A DNA stretch of 43,033 bases from Bacteroidota bacterium (GTDB taxonomy: Bacteria > Bacteroidota > Bacteroidia > Chitinophagales > Saprospiraceae), in contig JAHEAQ010000037.1 in NCBI GenBank assembly GCA_024642705.1, positions 1 through 43,033 of the forward strand, given 5' to 3'. A program made the position numbers and the translations under genes. Positions 35,136-42,973 of the stretch are shown here, piece by piece (position 1 is the first letter of the stretch; every line of letters begins with the position of its first letter). A model generated the notes under the pieces. It had not been told where the DNA came from. It searched no databases and saw nothing but the letters and a program-made list of their open reading frames with translations.

Positions 35136-35872
35136 ATGTATTCCCAATTTTAATATTATTGACTTCCGCATTGTTGGGAGGATTTTTGGGGCTTTATTTG
35201 AATAAATTTCAATCCAAGCAATACCTCAATTTTATATTGCCCTTTAGCGGAGCTTTTTTATTGGGTATTGCGGTATTGCATATGTTGCCTGAAGTTTTTT
35301 CAGGAAATGATGGTACCCATTCGATTGGAATATTCATTTTAATTGGTTTTCTGATTCAGATCATATTGGAAGTTTTATCAAAAGGCGTGGAGCATGGACA
35401 TGTTCATGTACATAAGGATTATAAAAAGGGTTATTTGACTACCATAATGTTGGGATTGTGCGCTCATGCGTTTTTGGAAGGTATGCCACTGGGGAACATG
35501 GCTTTAGGCCATTCTGAACATGTACACAGTATATTCAATCATCCTTATTTGTGGGGAATAGTAATGCATAAATTGCCAGCGGCAACTGCATTAAGTTTGC
35601 TTTTTCTTGCGAGCAATGTTAGCCGAAAAAAAATGTTTTTATTGTTGATTGTTTTTGCTATGATGTCCCCACTGGGTGCAATTGTTACAAATACCATAGG
35701 TTTAGCAGACTATTTTCAAAAAGTTGTTCTCGCTATAGCTATTGGTTCTATTCTACATGTGGCGACCATCATCATTTTTGAAACGGACGAAAATGCCCAC
35801 CACCATATTTCTTATAAGAAATTGGCTGCTATTCTGATTGGTTTCAGCATTTCTATGCTTAGTTTGTTGTAG
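35132..35872 (+). CDS. ZIP-family metal transporter
   Basis: A 246-residue ZIP-type importer with eight likely helices. The metal-site motif is AHAFLEGMPLG (H112, E116), with HKLPAA (H146 to P149) in the next helix. A cytosolic His-rich loop EHGHVHVHKD (residues 87-95) lies before it, and DENAHHHIS near the C-terminus. Likely substrates are Zn2+ or Fe2+; specificity cannot be read. It overlaps the PAP2 gene by 4 nt. A second, broken copy of this gene lies at 36830-37280, on the other side of the oxygenase gene. No Fur/Zur-like operator recognised upstream. Confidence 0.88.
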   Translation: MNVFPILILLTSALLGGFLGLYLNKFQSKQYLNFILPFSGAFLLGIAVLHMLPEVFSGNDGTHSIGIFILIGFLIQIILEVLSKGVEHGHVHVHKDYKKGYLTTIMLGLCAHAFLEGMPLGNMALGHSEHVHSIFNHPYLWGIVMHKLPAATALSLLFLASNVSRKKMFLLLIVFAMMSPLGAIVTNTIGLADYFQKVVLAIAIGSILHVATIIIFETDENAHHHISYKKLAAILIGFSISMLSLL

Positions 35873-35910
35873 TTCAAGAAATTAATAAATAAGAATTAAT
35901 CTTTTCTGCA

Positions 35911-36531
35911 TCAATTGGTTTTTAACCATCCCGTGATACTCATTCTAAGTTTATGGCTTAGCAATACTTCATGTTCCAATTCGCTGCTTTTAAAAAATGC
36001 GCATTTTCTATTAATTGGGGTTATGGTTTGTGTATGATCATTAAAGAAAATGCATAATTCCCCTCCGTCAGATGCTTTCCAATCCTGATTCAGATAAAAA
36101 ATCATAGAAAAGGCCCTTTTTTGATTGTCTCGGAATTGGTCAAGATGCCTTTTGTAAAAACTTCCTGCCTCATACAATGCATAATGAAATTCATGGCCTG
36201 TGATTCCTGCATAACAAGTTCTATTAAGATAGCTCACAAATTCGTCAATTAGATCTAAAAAATTATTTTCATAGACAATCTCGTGTTTACGGTCTAGCCA
36301 ATAAATAATATCACTTCTTATGAGTTTATTGTTGAGAAGTTTTGCATTGTTTCCTATTCCTGCAGATTTAAGTAGGTTTTGTTGGTAAAGTAACACTAAG
36401 TTGTCGTGCAGCTGCTTTGCCAGATCTTCATTTAAGAAATCGGTTGCAATTCCGACTTTATTTTCTAAAAAACTGGTGATGATGGTTTCGAACTTTTGTT
36501 CCAATTTTATATGCCTTTTGGCTAAAGGCAT
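35911..36531 (-). CDS. 2OG-Fe(II) oxygenase (prolyl-hydroxylase-like)
   Basis: A 206-residue dioxygenase of the P4HA/PKHD type. The iron ligands are H129 and D131 in YKRHLDQFRDN and H187 in LEHEVL; R196 (HKLRMSITGW) binds 2-oxoglutarate. The core sequence RAFSMIFYLNQDW and GGELCIFF also fit. It hydroxylates an unknown substrate, possibly a protein residue. It is convergent with the ZIP gene and lies between the intact ZIP gene and its broken copy, so it may have been part of the duplicated segment's neighbourhood. Confidence 0.85.
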   Translation of the reverse strand: MPLAKRHIKLEQKFETIITSFLENKVGIATDFLNEDLAKQLHDNLVLLYQQNLLKSAGIGNNAKLLNNKLIRSDIIYWLDRKHEIVYENNFLDLIDEFVSYLNRTCYAGITGHEFHYALYEAGSFYKRHLDQFRDNQKRAFSMIFYLNQDWKASDGGELCIFFNDHTQTITPINRKCAFFKSSELEHEVLLSHKLRMSITGWLKTN

Positions 36532-36829
36532 ATAACCGCTAGTTATGCAATATTACGCTTAAACCAATTGAAAACAAAACAAATTATTATTTGATTTGAG
36601 CAATCTTTCAGAAATCAATTTTATATTTTTTGACATTTCTAAATCGAATAAATTTGGTTAAAATGGAAATGAATAAAACTGGAATGAATCACTTGTTTTG
36701 GTAATTGGAAGAATTACATGTACTTTTTGCCGATTGTCGTGAGTGGTATATGAATCATCATTAATAAAATTTCAATTAGTCGAATCATCATGATATTAGT
36801 TGATATAAAAGGAATATTAAGGAACGCCT

Positions 36830-37280
36830 AAAATGGGGATATTCATCAATGATTATGTTGGGTTTGTGTGCGCATGCTTTTCTAGAGGTCATACCCTTGG
36901 GAAATATGGCTTTGGGTCATTCAGAGCACGTTCATAACTTTTTCAATCACCCATATTTGTGGGGAATTGTGCTTCATAAATTACCTGCTGCTACACCGGT
37001 AAGTTTGCTTTTTCTCGCAAATAATGTAAACAAAAAAAATATGTTTTTATTGTTGGGTTTGTTTGCATTAATGTCCCCGTTGGGAGCCATTGGAGCCAGT
37101 TTATTGGAAATCGGGGATTATTTTCAAAAAGATGTTCTTGCAATTGTGATTGGTTCAATTTTACACGAAGCAGCCATAATTATTTTTGAAACGGACAAAA
37201 ATGCACATTGTCATATTTCTTAAAAGAAGCTTTCCGCTATTTTAATTGGATTCAGCATATCATTTATGAGTCTGTTATAA
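36830..37280 (+). pseudogene. Broken second copy of the ZIP transporter gene
   Basis: This is a diverged duplicate of the gene at 35132-35872, lacking its 5' third (starts around residue 99 of the intact protein). From MLGLCAHAFLEVIPLGN to HCHIS it differs from the intact copy at about 28 of 123 residues. The TAT codon for tyrosine after HIS is TAA (37221-37223), after which the frame continues KKLSAILIGFSIS and ends at a true stop at 37278-37280, matching the intact C-terminus. One base of offset also separates the start (about 36849) from the upstream homology. The metal motif reads HAFLEV, not HAFLEG. Confidence 0.85.
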
Positions 37281-37502
37281 ACGAAGTTGGGAACTACCAT
37301 TCTTTTATAAAAATATTTTTGTTTTATCGAATTAAATTCTACTTACCATTATTTGCAATATAAATCCTATAAATCCTTAAAATTTATAATTAATAATTTA
37401 AGCTTTTTATGGGTTAAAAACTAAAAACAATAGGGATTTCAAATTGTTATAACTTATCTTTACAATGGAGCGACTGCACCAAAAGTGATCTAATAAATTG
37501 TG

Positions 37503-38615
37503 ATGAAAATGAAAAAAAATAAGTTGCCATTAAAACACCCAATAATCTTATTTTTCCTTGCTATAATTTCCCTTTGGGCCTGCGAAACAGAGCAAGTTAC
37601 CTTAAGTCCTGTCAAACAATCTATTTCAGAATCAGTATATGCCTCAGGAATAATTGTTAGCAATAATCAGTATCAAGTTTATGCAACTGTAAGCGGCATT
37701 GTGAATGAAGTTTTTGCAGAACAAGGATCTGACGTGGAAATTGGATCTCCCATATTATCTATTGCAAATGAAGCTCAACAATTGATGGTTGACAATGCAA
37801 AATTAACATTAGAAATCAATGATTTGAATTATAATAAAGGTAAAATAGATGAAGCCAACTTGTACATAGATTTGATGAAAAGTCAATTGGAAAACGACTC
37901 TTCAATGCTGGCAAGACAACAGAGTCTTTGGGCACAAAACATTGGATCTAAAGTCGAATTGGAGCAAAGAGAACTAGCCTTGAAACGTTCCCAAAACAAC
38001 TTAGTATCTGCGAAAGAAAAGTTAAAAGAACTAAAAAAACAAATAGATTATCTTTCCAAGCAATCTCAAAATAACCTGTCCATAAACAAAAAAAATACTG
38101 GTGATTATTTGCTTAAAAGTAAAGTAAAAGGTAAGGTTTTTCAAATGAACATCGCTAAAGGTGAAATAGTTACTCCCCAGATTCCTATTGGAATAATTGG
38201 CGATGACAAGAAATATATCTTGGAAATGCAGATTGACGAATATGATATTGTAACCATCCAATTAGGTATGCCAGTTTTTGTGGTTTTGAATAGTTACAAA
38301 GATTCTGTATTTAATGCAGTTGTGACTAAAATAAATCCTATTATGAATTTGCAGAGTAAAACCTTTACCATTGAGGCTGAATTTACTGTACCTCCCAAAG
38401 TATTGTATCCAAATATTTCATTCGAAGCAAATGTTTTGATAAATACAAAAAAAGATGCGATTCTCATTCCTAGGAATTATTTATTAAAAGATTCCATTGT
38501 TGTGAACAAAGAAGGGAAAGAAATAATCGTAAAAACTGGTTTGAAGGATTATCAAATGGTAGAAATTCTTTCTGGAATAACCATAAATGAAGAACTAATT
38601 CTTCCTGATTCATGA
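37503..38615 (+). CDS. Lipoprotein membrane-fusion adaptor (HlyD/MacA-like)
   Basis: A 370-residue adaptor of the RND/ABC type with a lipoprotein signal: lipobox LWAC with C27 as the acylated residue. The early VYATVSGIVNEVFAEQGSDV and later GKVFQMNIAKGEIV are the two halves of the lipoyl-like barrel domain; the middle (residues about 100-190) is a coiled-coil hairpin (LKLEL repeats such as KLTLEINDLNYNKGK). The beta-barrel follows. Its stop overlaps the permease start by 4 nt. A GTG at 37500 is one codon upstream of the ATG and makes no difference. It likely forms an ABC exporter with the next two genes; no TolC gene is present. Confidence 0.88.
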   Translation: MKMKKNKLPLKHPIILFFLAIISLWACETEQVTLSPVKQSISESVYASGIIVSNNQYQVYATVSGIVNEVFAEQGSDVEIGSPILSIANEAQQLMVDNAKLTLEINDLNYNKGKIDEANLYIDLMKSQLENDSSMLARQQSLWAQNIGSKVELEQRELALKRSQNNLVSAKEKLKELKKQIDYLSKQSQNNLSINKKNTGDYLLKSKVKGKVFQMNIAKGEIVTPQIPIGIIGDDKKYILEMQIDEYDIVTIQLGMPVFVVLNSYKDSVFNAVVTKINPIMNLQSKTFTIEAEFTVPPKVLYPNISFEANVLINTKKDAILIPRNYLLKDSIVVNKEGKEIIVKTGLKDYQMVEILSGITINEELILPDS

Positions 38616-39871
38616 AAATAAAACTTATTACGCAAATTTCATTTTCCATGCTTTATGCAAGGTTAAAGCAAACTACAGTTGCTGCTGTTGGAGTTACTTT
38701 TAGCATTACCATGTTTATCGCTTTACTAAGTTTTATGGCTGGGTTGAATGATTTACTAGATAATTTGATCCTAAATAGGACGCCACATGTTAGGCTTTAC
38801 AATGAAATTTTACCATCAATAATTCAACCTATTGATAGGATGGGCGTAAATTCCGGAACATATAATTTTGTTAAGCATATTAAGCCCAAGAATGATTTAT
38901 TGGAGATCAGAAATAGTGAAGCAATCATTACTGCATTAAAGAATGATCCTAATGTTTTAGGCGTTGCACCAAAGACTGCAGTTCCTATTTTTTATAATGT
39001 GGGAGTAATTAATTTAACAGGAGTAATCAACGGTATTGATGTGGATGCAGAAAATAGACTTTTCACTTTTCAGGATTATGTGGTGGAAGGCAATACTATT
39101 GATCTCAAGAATACTCCCAATAGTATTATATTAGGAATTGGTGCAGCAAAAAAAATGCTTATTCAAGTTGGAGATAATATTCAAATTACTACTAATGAAG
39201 GAAATAGGTTGCAATTGAAAGTGGTTGGTTTTTTTCAATCAGGAATTGAAGAGATTGACAAGGTTCAAAGTTATGCTACGATTGCAACCACTCAGAAAAT
39301 ACTTAGAAAACCAGCAAGTTATATTACGGATATTCAAGTCAAATTGTACGATATGACCAAAGCTCCGGCACTTGCTAAAAGCTATAACAAGTTGTTCGAA
39401 GTTCAAGCAATAGATATACAAACAGCCAATGCACAATTTGAAACTGGCAGCTCTGTTAGAACTTTGATTTCTTATGCGGTGGGAATTACGCTGCTCATAG
39501 TAGCAGGTTTTGGGATTTACAACATCTTGAATATGATGATTTACGAAAAAATGGATTCTATAGCTATTCTTAAGGCCACAGGTTTTTCAGGCAAAGATGT
39601 TAATGCAATTTTTATTACCATCGCATTGACAATTGGATTAGTTGGTGGAGCTTTAGGGTTAATTTTTGGATTAGGACTTTCTGCTTTAATCGGCCAGATT
39701 CCTTTCAATACGGCTTCTTTGCCAACTGTGAAAACGTACCCTATTAATTATAACATCAATTTCTATTTGATAGGGGCAATTTTTTCAATCATAACCACAT
39801 ATTTTGCTGGTTACTTTCCTTCAAGAAAAGCAAGCCGAATAGATCCAGTTGATATTATAAGAGGAAAATAG
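38612..39871 (+). CDS. FtsX-like ABC transporter permease (MacB-like core domain)
   Basis: A 419-residue permease with one N-terminal helix (residues about 22-45), a periplasmic MacB_PCD-type domain (about 60-275) and three C-terminal helices: SYAVGITLLIVAGFGIYNILNMM, ITIALTIGLVGGALGLIFGLGL and LIGAIFSIITTYFAGYFPSRKAS. The order adaptor-permease-ATPase and sequence type resemble MacAB or DevBCA-like exporters, which move lipids, lipoproteins or small molecules to the outer membrane. It starts inside the adaptor's stop and ends 2 nt before the ATPase gene. Cargo unknown. Confidence 0.9.
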   Translation: MKIKLITQISFSMLYARLKQTTVAAVGVTFSITMFIALLSFMAGLNDLLDNLILNRTPHVRLYNEILPSIIQPIDRMGVNSGTYNFVKHIKPKNDLLEIRNSEAIITALKNDPNVLGVAPKTAVPIFYNVGVINLTGVINGIDVDAENRLFTFQDYVVEGNTIDLKNTPNSIILGIGAAKKMLIQVGDNIQITTNEGNRLQLKVVGFFQSGIEEIDKVQSYATIATTQKILRKPASYITDIQVKLYDMTKAPALAKSYNKLFEVQAIDIQTANAQFETGSSVRTLISYAVGITLLIVAGFGIYNILNMMIYEKMDSIAILKATGFSGKDVNAIFITIALTIGLVGGALGLIFGLGLSALIGQIPFNTASLPTVKTYPINYNINFYLIGAIFSIITTYFAGYFPSRKASRIDPVDIIRGK

Positions 39872-39873
39872 TT

Positions 39874-40557
39874 ATGGAAAAGAAGGTTATAGAGGCAATA
39901 GGAATAAGCAAATCATTTCATGATCCAATTACAGTAAAAGTACTTAGCGATGTGAGTTTTTCTATCAATAGCGGCGAGTTTGTTTCTATTGTTGGAAAAT
40001 CAGGATGTGGCAAATCTACCTTACTTTACATCTTATCTACTATGGATACTAGTTATGAAGGTCAATTGTTTCTAGATGGCATTTTAATGAATAAAAAAAA
40101 GGATAAAGAATTGGCAAAGGTGAGAAATGAAAAAATCGGTTTCGTCTTTCAATTTCATTACTTATTGGCAGAGTTTAATATCTTAAAAAATGTGATGCTA
40201 CCTGGACTCAAATTAGGTATTTTTCCTCCCAAAGAAATTGAACATAGAGCATATGAAAAACTAAAAATATTGGGGATTGAAAATGAGGCGATAAAGTTTC
40301 CAAACCAATTGAGTGGTGGGCAAAAACAGCGAGTTGCAATTGCAAGAGCATTGATAAATGAACCTTTGATAATTATGGGTGACGAACCCACGGGCAATTT
40401 GGACAAAAAGAATAGCGATATGGTGTTTAACATATTCAAAGAGTTAGCAGAAGAATATCGTCAGACACTTTTGATTGTTACTCATGACATGGATTTTGCT
40501 GCAAATACCCACCGAATAATTACAATGGAAGATGGAAAAATAATAAGCAATTTGTGA
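39874..40557 (+). CDS. ABC transporter ATPase (LolD/MacB type)
   Basis: A 227-residue ATPase with Walker A GKSGCGKSTL (residues 41-50), Q-loop FQFHYLLAEFN, signature LSGGQKQRVAIARAL (146-160), Walker B LIIMGDEPTGNLD and the H-loop IVTHDMDFA. Such half-size ATPases pair with FtsX-like permeases. It is the last of the tight three-gene unit with the adaptor and the permease; 2 nt separate it from the latter. Length is typical. Confidence 0.94.
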   Translation: MEKKVIEAIGISKSFHDPITVKVLSDVSFSINSGEFVSIVGKSGCGKSTLLYILSTMDTSYEGQLFLDGILMNKKKDKELAKVRNEKIGFVFQFHYLLAEFNILKNVMLPGLKLGIFPPKEIEHRAYEKLKILGIENEAIKFPNQLSGGQKQRVAIARALINEPLIIMGDEPTGNLDKKNSDMVFNIFKELAEEYRQTLLIVTHDMDFAANTHRIITMEDGKIISNL

Positions 40558-40682
40558 TTTTCGATATTTTGGAATCAAGGATTTCATATAAACAACCATA
40601 AATTTTGCATACTCCTATGAAATGAGTCGGTCATAGTTATCTCGAATAAATTGATTGATTATAATTTTATTCTAAATTTAAA

Positions 40683-40963
40683 GTGATAATTAATGGAATG
40701 AAACATAATCCATATTATTTGTTGAAATTCACAACAGAAATCCTTCAATTTGGAAACAATCCAGGAATAGAAGTAAGCGAACAAATTCTTGAAAGTTTAG
40801 GTGGTGGCAAAAGACCATTGATAGTTGTAATATTAAACAATTACAGTTATACCTATGCTGTCGGAAAGATGGGGAATGAATTATGATCAGATTAAGCGCT
40901 GAAAACCGAGGAATTGAAAATGATAAAGGTGTTGACGTTATAGAACTAAATATTGAATTATAA
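40683..40963 (+). pseudogene. Frameshifted DUF1905-like gene
   Basis: The first frame, from GTG 40683 or ATG 40698, reads LLKFTTEILQFGNNPGIEV, then LGGGKRPLIVVILNNYSYTY and GKMGNEL, as in the DUF1905 domain of YdeI-type proteins. It stops at 40884-40886. In another frame, beginning at ATG 40882, the sequence reads LSAENRGIENDKGVDVIELN and ends at 40963, which matches the usual continuation (VSAENR, then GVKxGDxVEVxIEL). So one frameshift near 40880 splits the gene. It could be a sequencing error, a dead gene or two overlapping reading frames. Confidence 0.62.
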
Positions 40964-41104
40964 ATTTAGTCATGACTTTCATAATCTTGCTAGTCGAATT
41001 TTTGCATTTATTTTTAAAATAGAAATACAAAAAACATTCATTCAATGCAATCGAGTAATAATTACTTTTCTTTCAAAACCTGTTCACATTTAATGCTTGA
41101 ATAG

Positions 41105-41623
41105 ATGGACTTTGAATTTTATTTAGACAAATTTAGATCTTCAGCTAATAAGCTAGACATAAATCTTTTAGCCAAAAGGGATATTGAAGTCAATGTTGGA
41201 GTTGTAATGGACTCTGTATATTTGAAATTATACAAAAGAGAATGGTCAAGCGACCAAAATAATCCCTTGGATGCTGAAACAAGAATATTTTTTTCTATTT
41301 GGGTAAATGAAAAAACGCTTCGTAAAAATAGAGTTTACTATAATATTCATGCTCTAAAACTCTGGAATCTAAAAGCTTACTCCATTTCAAGTCGCGCGTT
41401 TGCTGCGATATTTAGAAAGTTGTTGGATGAAAATGTTCAAAATTGGGATAACTTAAGAATAGATTTTGGACCTTTGACATTGATGGAAGGATGGTCAGAA
41501 TTTCAAGAAGTAGATTTAGAGAAATTGATCCAAAATTTTGCTGAAAAATTTTTAGAAATTGATCATTTAATAGACCAAACACTTTCTATTTTTAAAATCA
41601 AAAAATTGGATAATGAAAAATGA
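41105..41623 (+). CDS. Conserved hypothetical protein
   Basis: A 172-residue cytosolic protein with no signal peptide or membrane segment. It has an acidic-aromatic middle (YYNIHALKLWNLKAYSISSR, then RIDFGPLTLMEGWSEF). I recall similar pieces (NIHAxKLR, SRxFAxxFR, YGPLTLMxGW) in uncharacterised Bacteroidota proteins, but no function. The end, LIDQTLSIFKIKK, is helical. The stop overlaps the next gene by 11 nt, so the two are translated from one mRNA. The function cannot be proposed. Confidence 0.65.
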   Translation: MDFEFYLDKFRSSANKLDINLLAKRDIEVNVGVVMDSVYLKLYKREWSSDQNNPLDAETRIFFSIWVNEKTLRKNRVYYNIHALKLWNLKAYSISSRAFAAIFRKLLDENVQNWDNLRIDFGPLTLMEGWSEFQEVDLEKLIQNFAEKFLEIDHLIDQTLSIFKIKKLDNEK

Positions 41624-41909
41624 TTATATACAGACCTTGCATCCTAATCCTGACAAAACAAATAAAAAGATTCTCTTGGTAAAATATGAGTTCATCAGAA
41701 GAAATCTATTGGACATTCTAGCATATTTAGAACCTACCCATACCGAATTGATGGAAGAATTATATACCATAGTGAAAGATAATTTTGAAGGCGGAGTACA
41801 ATGGTATGGAGAAACAGTCAAGCTTGATTTGGAGGCAAGAGGCTTAATTGAAAGGACAGGGAATAAGCCAGAAAAGTATCGGCTAAAATCTAAGATTAAT
41901 GAAAAATAG
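41613..41909 (+). CDS. DUF6958-like small protein
   Basis: A 98-residue protein whose end YGETVKLDLEARGLIER and the opening LHPNPDKTNKKILLVKYEFI match the DUF6958 family as I remember it (in which the middle helix is a winged-helix-like element with SWYxxTVKLDLEARKxIER). Function of the family is unknown; a nucleic-acid or protein-binding winged helix is a guess. It starts 11 nt before the end of the hypothetical gene upstream, in another frame, so the pair is coupled. Confidence 0.62.
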   Translation: MKNDYIQTLHPNPDKTNKKILLVKYEFIRRNLLDILAYLEPTHTELMEELYTIVKDNFEGGVQWYGETVKLDLEARGLIERTGNKPEKYRLKSKINEK

Positions 41910-42038
41910 TAATTGATTTATTTTAAACTTAAAGGTCCTAGATCTGTTCAATTTTTTGAAGATAAAAAATTTAAAATCTATAAAATAAGGATTTATTATT
42001 GAGTGGCTTATTAAGCTTAATTGATTGAAAATTATAGA

Positions 42039-42587
42039 ATGAAAGGAAAAATGATTTGTAAAAAATTAATATATAGAATGCTAGTTTTAATTTTCTTAGC
42101 TGGCTTTTATTCATGTGGTACGACCATTCCCTATGGAGCAACCGCAGTTACTTCATTTGACAAAGCAAAATATCTAGGAAAATGGTATGAGATTGCAAGG
42201 TTGGATTTCAAATTTGAAAGAAATTTGAACAATACTACTGCTGAATATTCCATCAGAGACGATGGCAAAATTAAAGTGGACAATAATGGCTTTAATACAA
42301 AGAAAGAAAAATGGGTTCAAGCAAATGGCAAAGCAAAGTTTGTAAGTGATGAAAAGATCGCCATGTTAAAAGTTTCGTTTTTCGGACCTTTTTATTCTGG
42401 TTATAATGTGATTGCAATTGATGAAAATTATCAATATGCATTAGTTGCAGGAGCTAGTTTGAAATTTCTGTGGATATTATCGCGGGAAACAACAATTCCT
42501 GAAGACATCAAAGTTAATTATTTGAAACTTGCAGAAGAAATAGGGTACAATACAGCAGATCTCTTATGGATTGAACATGCTCGTTAA
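42039..42587 (+). CDS. blc: Bacterial lipocalin, outer-membrane lipoprotein
   Basis: A 182-residue lipocalin. The lipoprotein signal ends in LAGFYSC with C26 as the modified residue. The lipocalin GxW motif is YLGKWYEIARLDFKFERNL; the other conserved strands are VQANGKAKF, PFYSGYNVIAIDENYQYALVAG and LWILSRE. Blc proteins bind lipids or hydrophobic compounds during envelope stress. The frame also has a TTG at 42021; the ATG at 42039 or 42051 is more likely. Transcribed alone as far as can be seen. Confidence 0.9.
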   Translation: MKGKMICKKLIYRMLVLIFLAGFYSCGTTIPYGATAVTSFDKAKYLGKWYEIARLDFKFERNLNNTTAEYSIRDDGKIKVDNNGFNTKKEKWVQANGKAKFVSDEKIAMLKVSFFGPFYSGYNVIAIDENYQYALVAGASLKFLWILSRETTIPEDIKVNYLKLAEEIGYNTADLLWIEHAR

Positions 42588-42973
42588 ATTTGTATTTAGG
42601 AATTGATGAAGCATTGATCTTTGGAAATTGGTAAAATTGACTGTAAAAGAGCTAAACTCAAAAAATATCGTTTTATTTTAGCACCTCAAGTTTTATTTTT
42701 TTTTATTAATTATAAACAATGATGTCCAATAAAAAAATTAAAAATCTCTCAATCTCCTTTGGAATAGAGGGTTTTGAAGAGGTCGCCCCTCTGGGGCTTA
42801 TTTTTTTATTGTTACACTTTATTACAAACAGATCATCCCTCTGGGATTCTTTATCCCCACTCGGGGCGAACTTTTTGTAAAAAGAAATGTAAAAATGACA
42901 TTAAGCTCCGTAGGTGCGGACTTTAATCGGACAGTATTGAATTATAAATAGTTTTACTAATAAGTTTTTTACA
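42588..42973. other. Intergenic region with REP-like hairpins
   Basis: 386 nt between blc and the gene at the window end. The first half is plain AT-rich sequence. The second half (42781-42920) contains the hairpins listed as a separate repeat. No RNA gene is recognised. Confidence 0.6.
42781..42920 (+). repeat. Cluster of four short REP-like hairpins
   Basis: Four compact palindromes in 133 nt: GCCCC-TCT-GGGGC (42785-42797), ATCCC-TCT-GGGAT (42835-42847), CCCC-ACTC-GGGG (42855-42866) and GCTCC-GTA-GGTGC (42905-42917, one T/T mismatch). Stems are 4-5 bp with 3-4-nt loops. The first is followed by a T run and could end the blc transcript. GC content is far above the surroundings. From memory, palindromes with a CTCCGTAGGwGC core are scattered between genes in many Bacteroidota. 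They resemble the hairpins recognised by RAYT transposases, one relative of which is at 2124-2888. Confidence 0.65.

Noticed and set aside
42719-42880. A 53-codon open frame starting ATGATG and running through the hairpins
   Set aside because: It is made largely of the REP-like palindromes, has no promoter or conserved motif that I recognise, and ends at the hairpin cluster; the coding look is due to chance.
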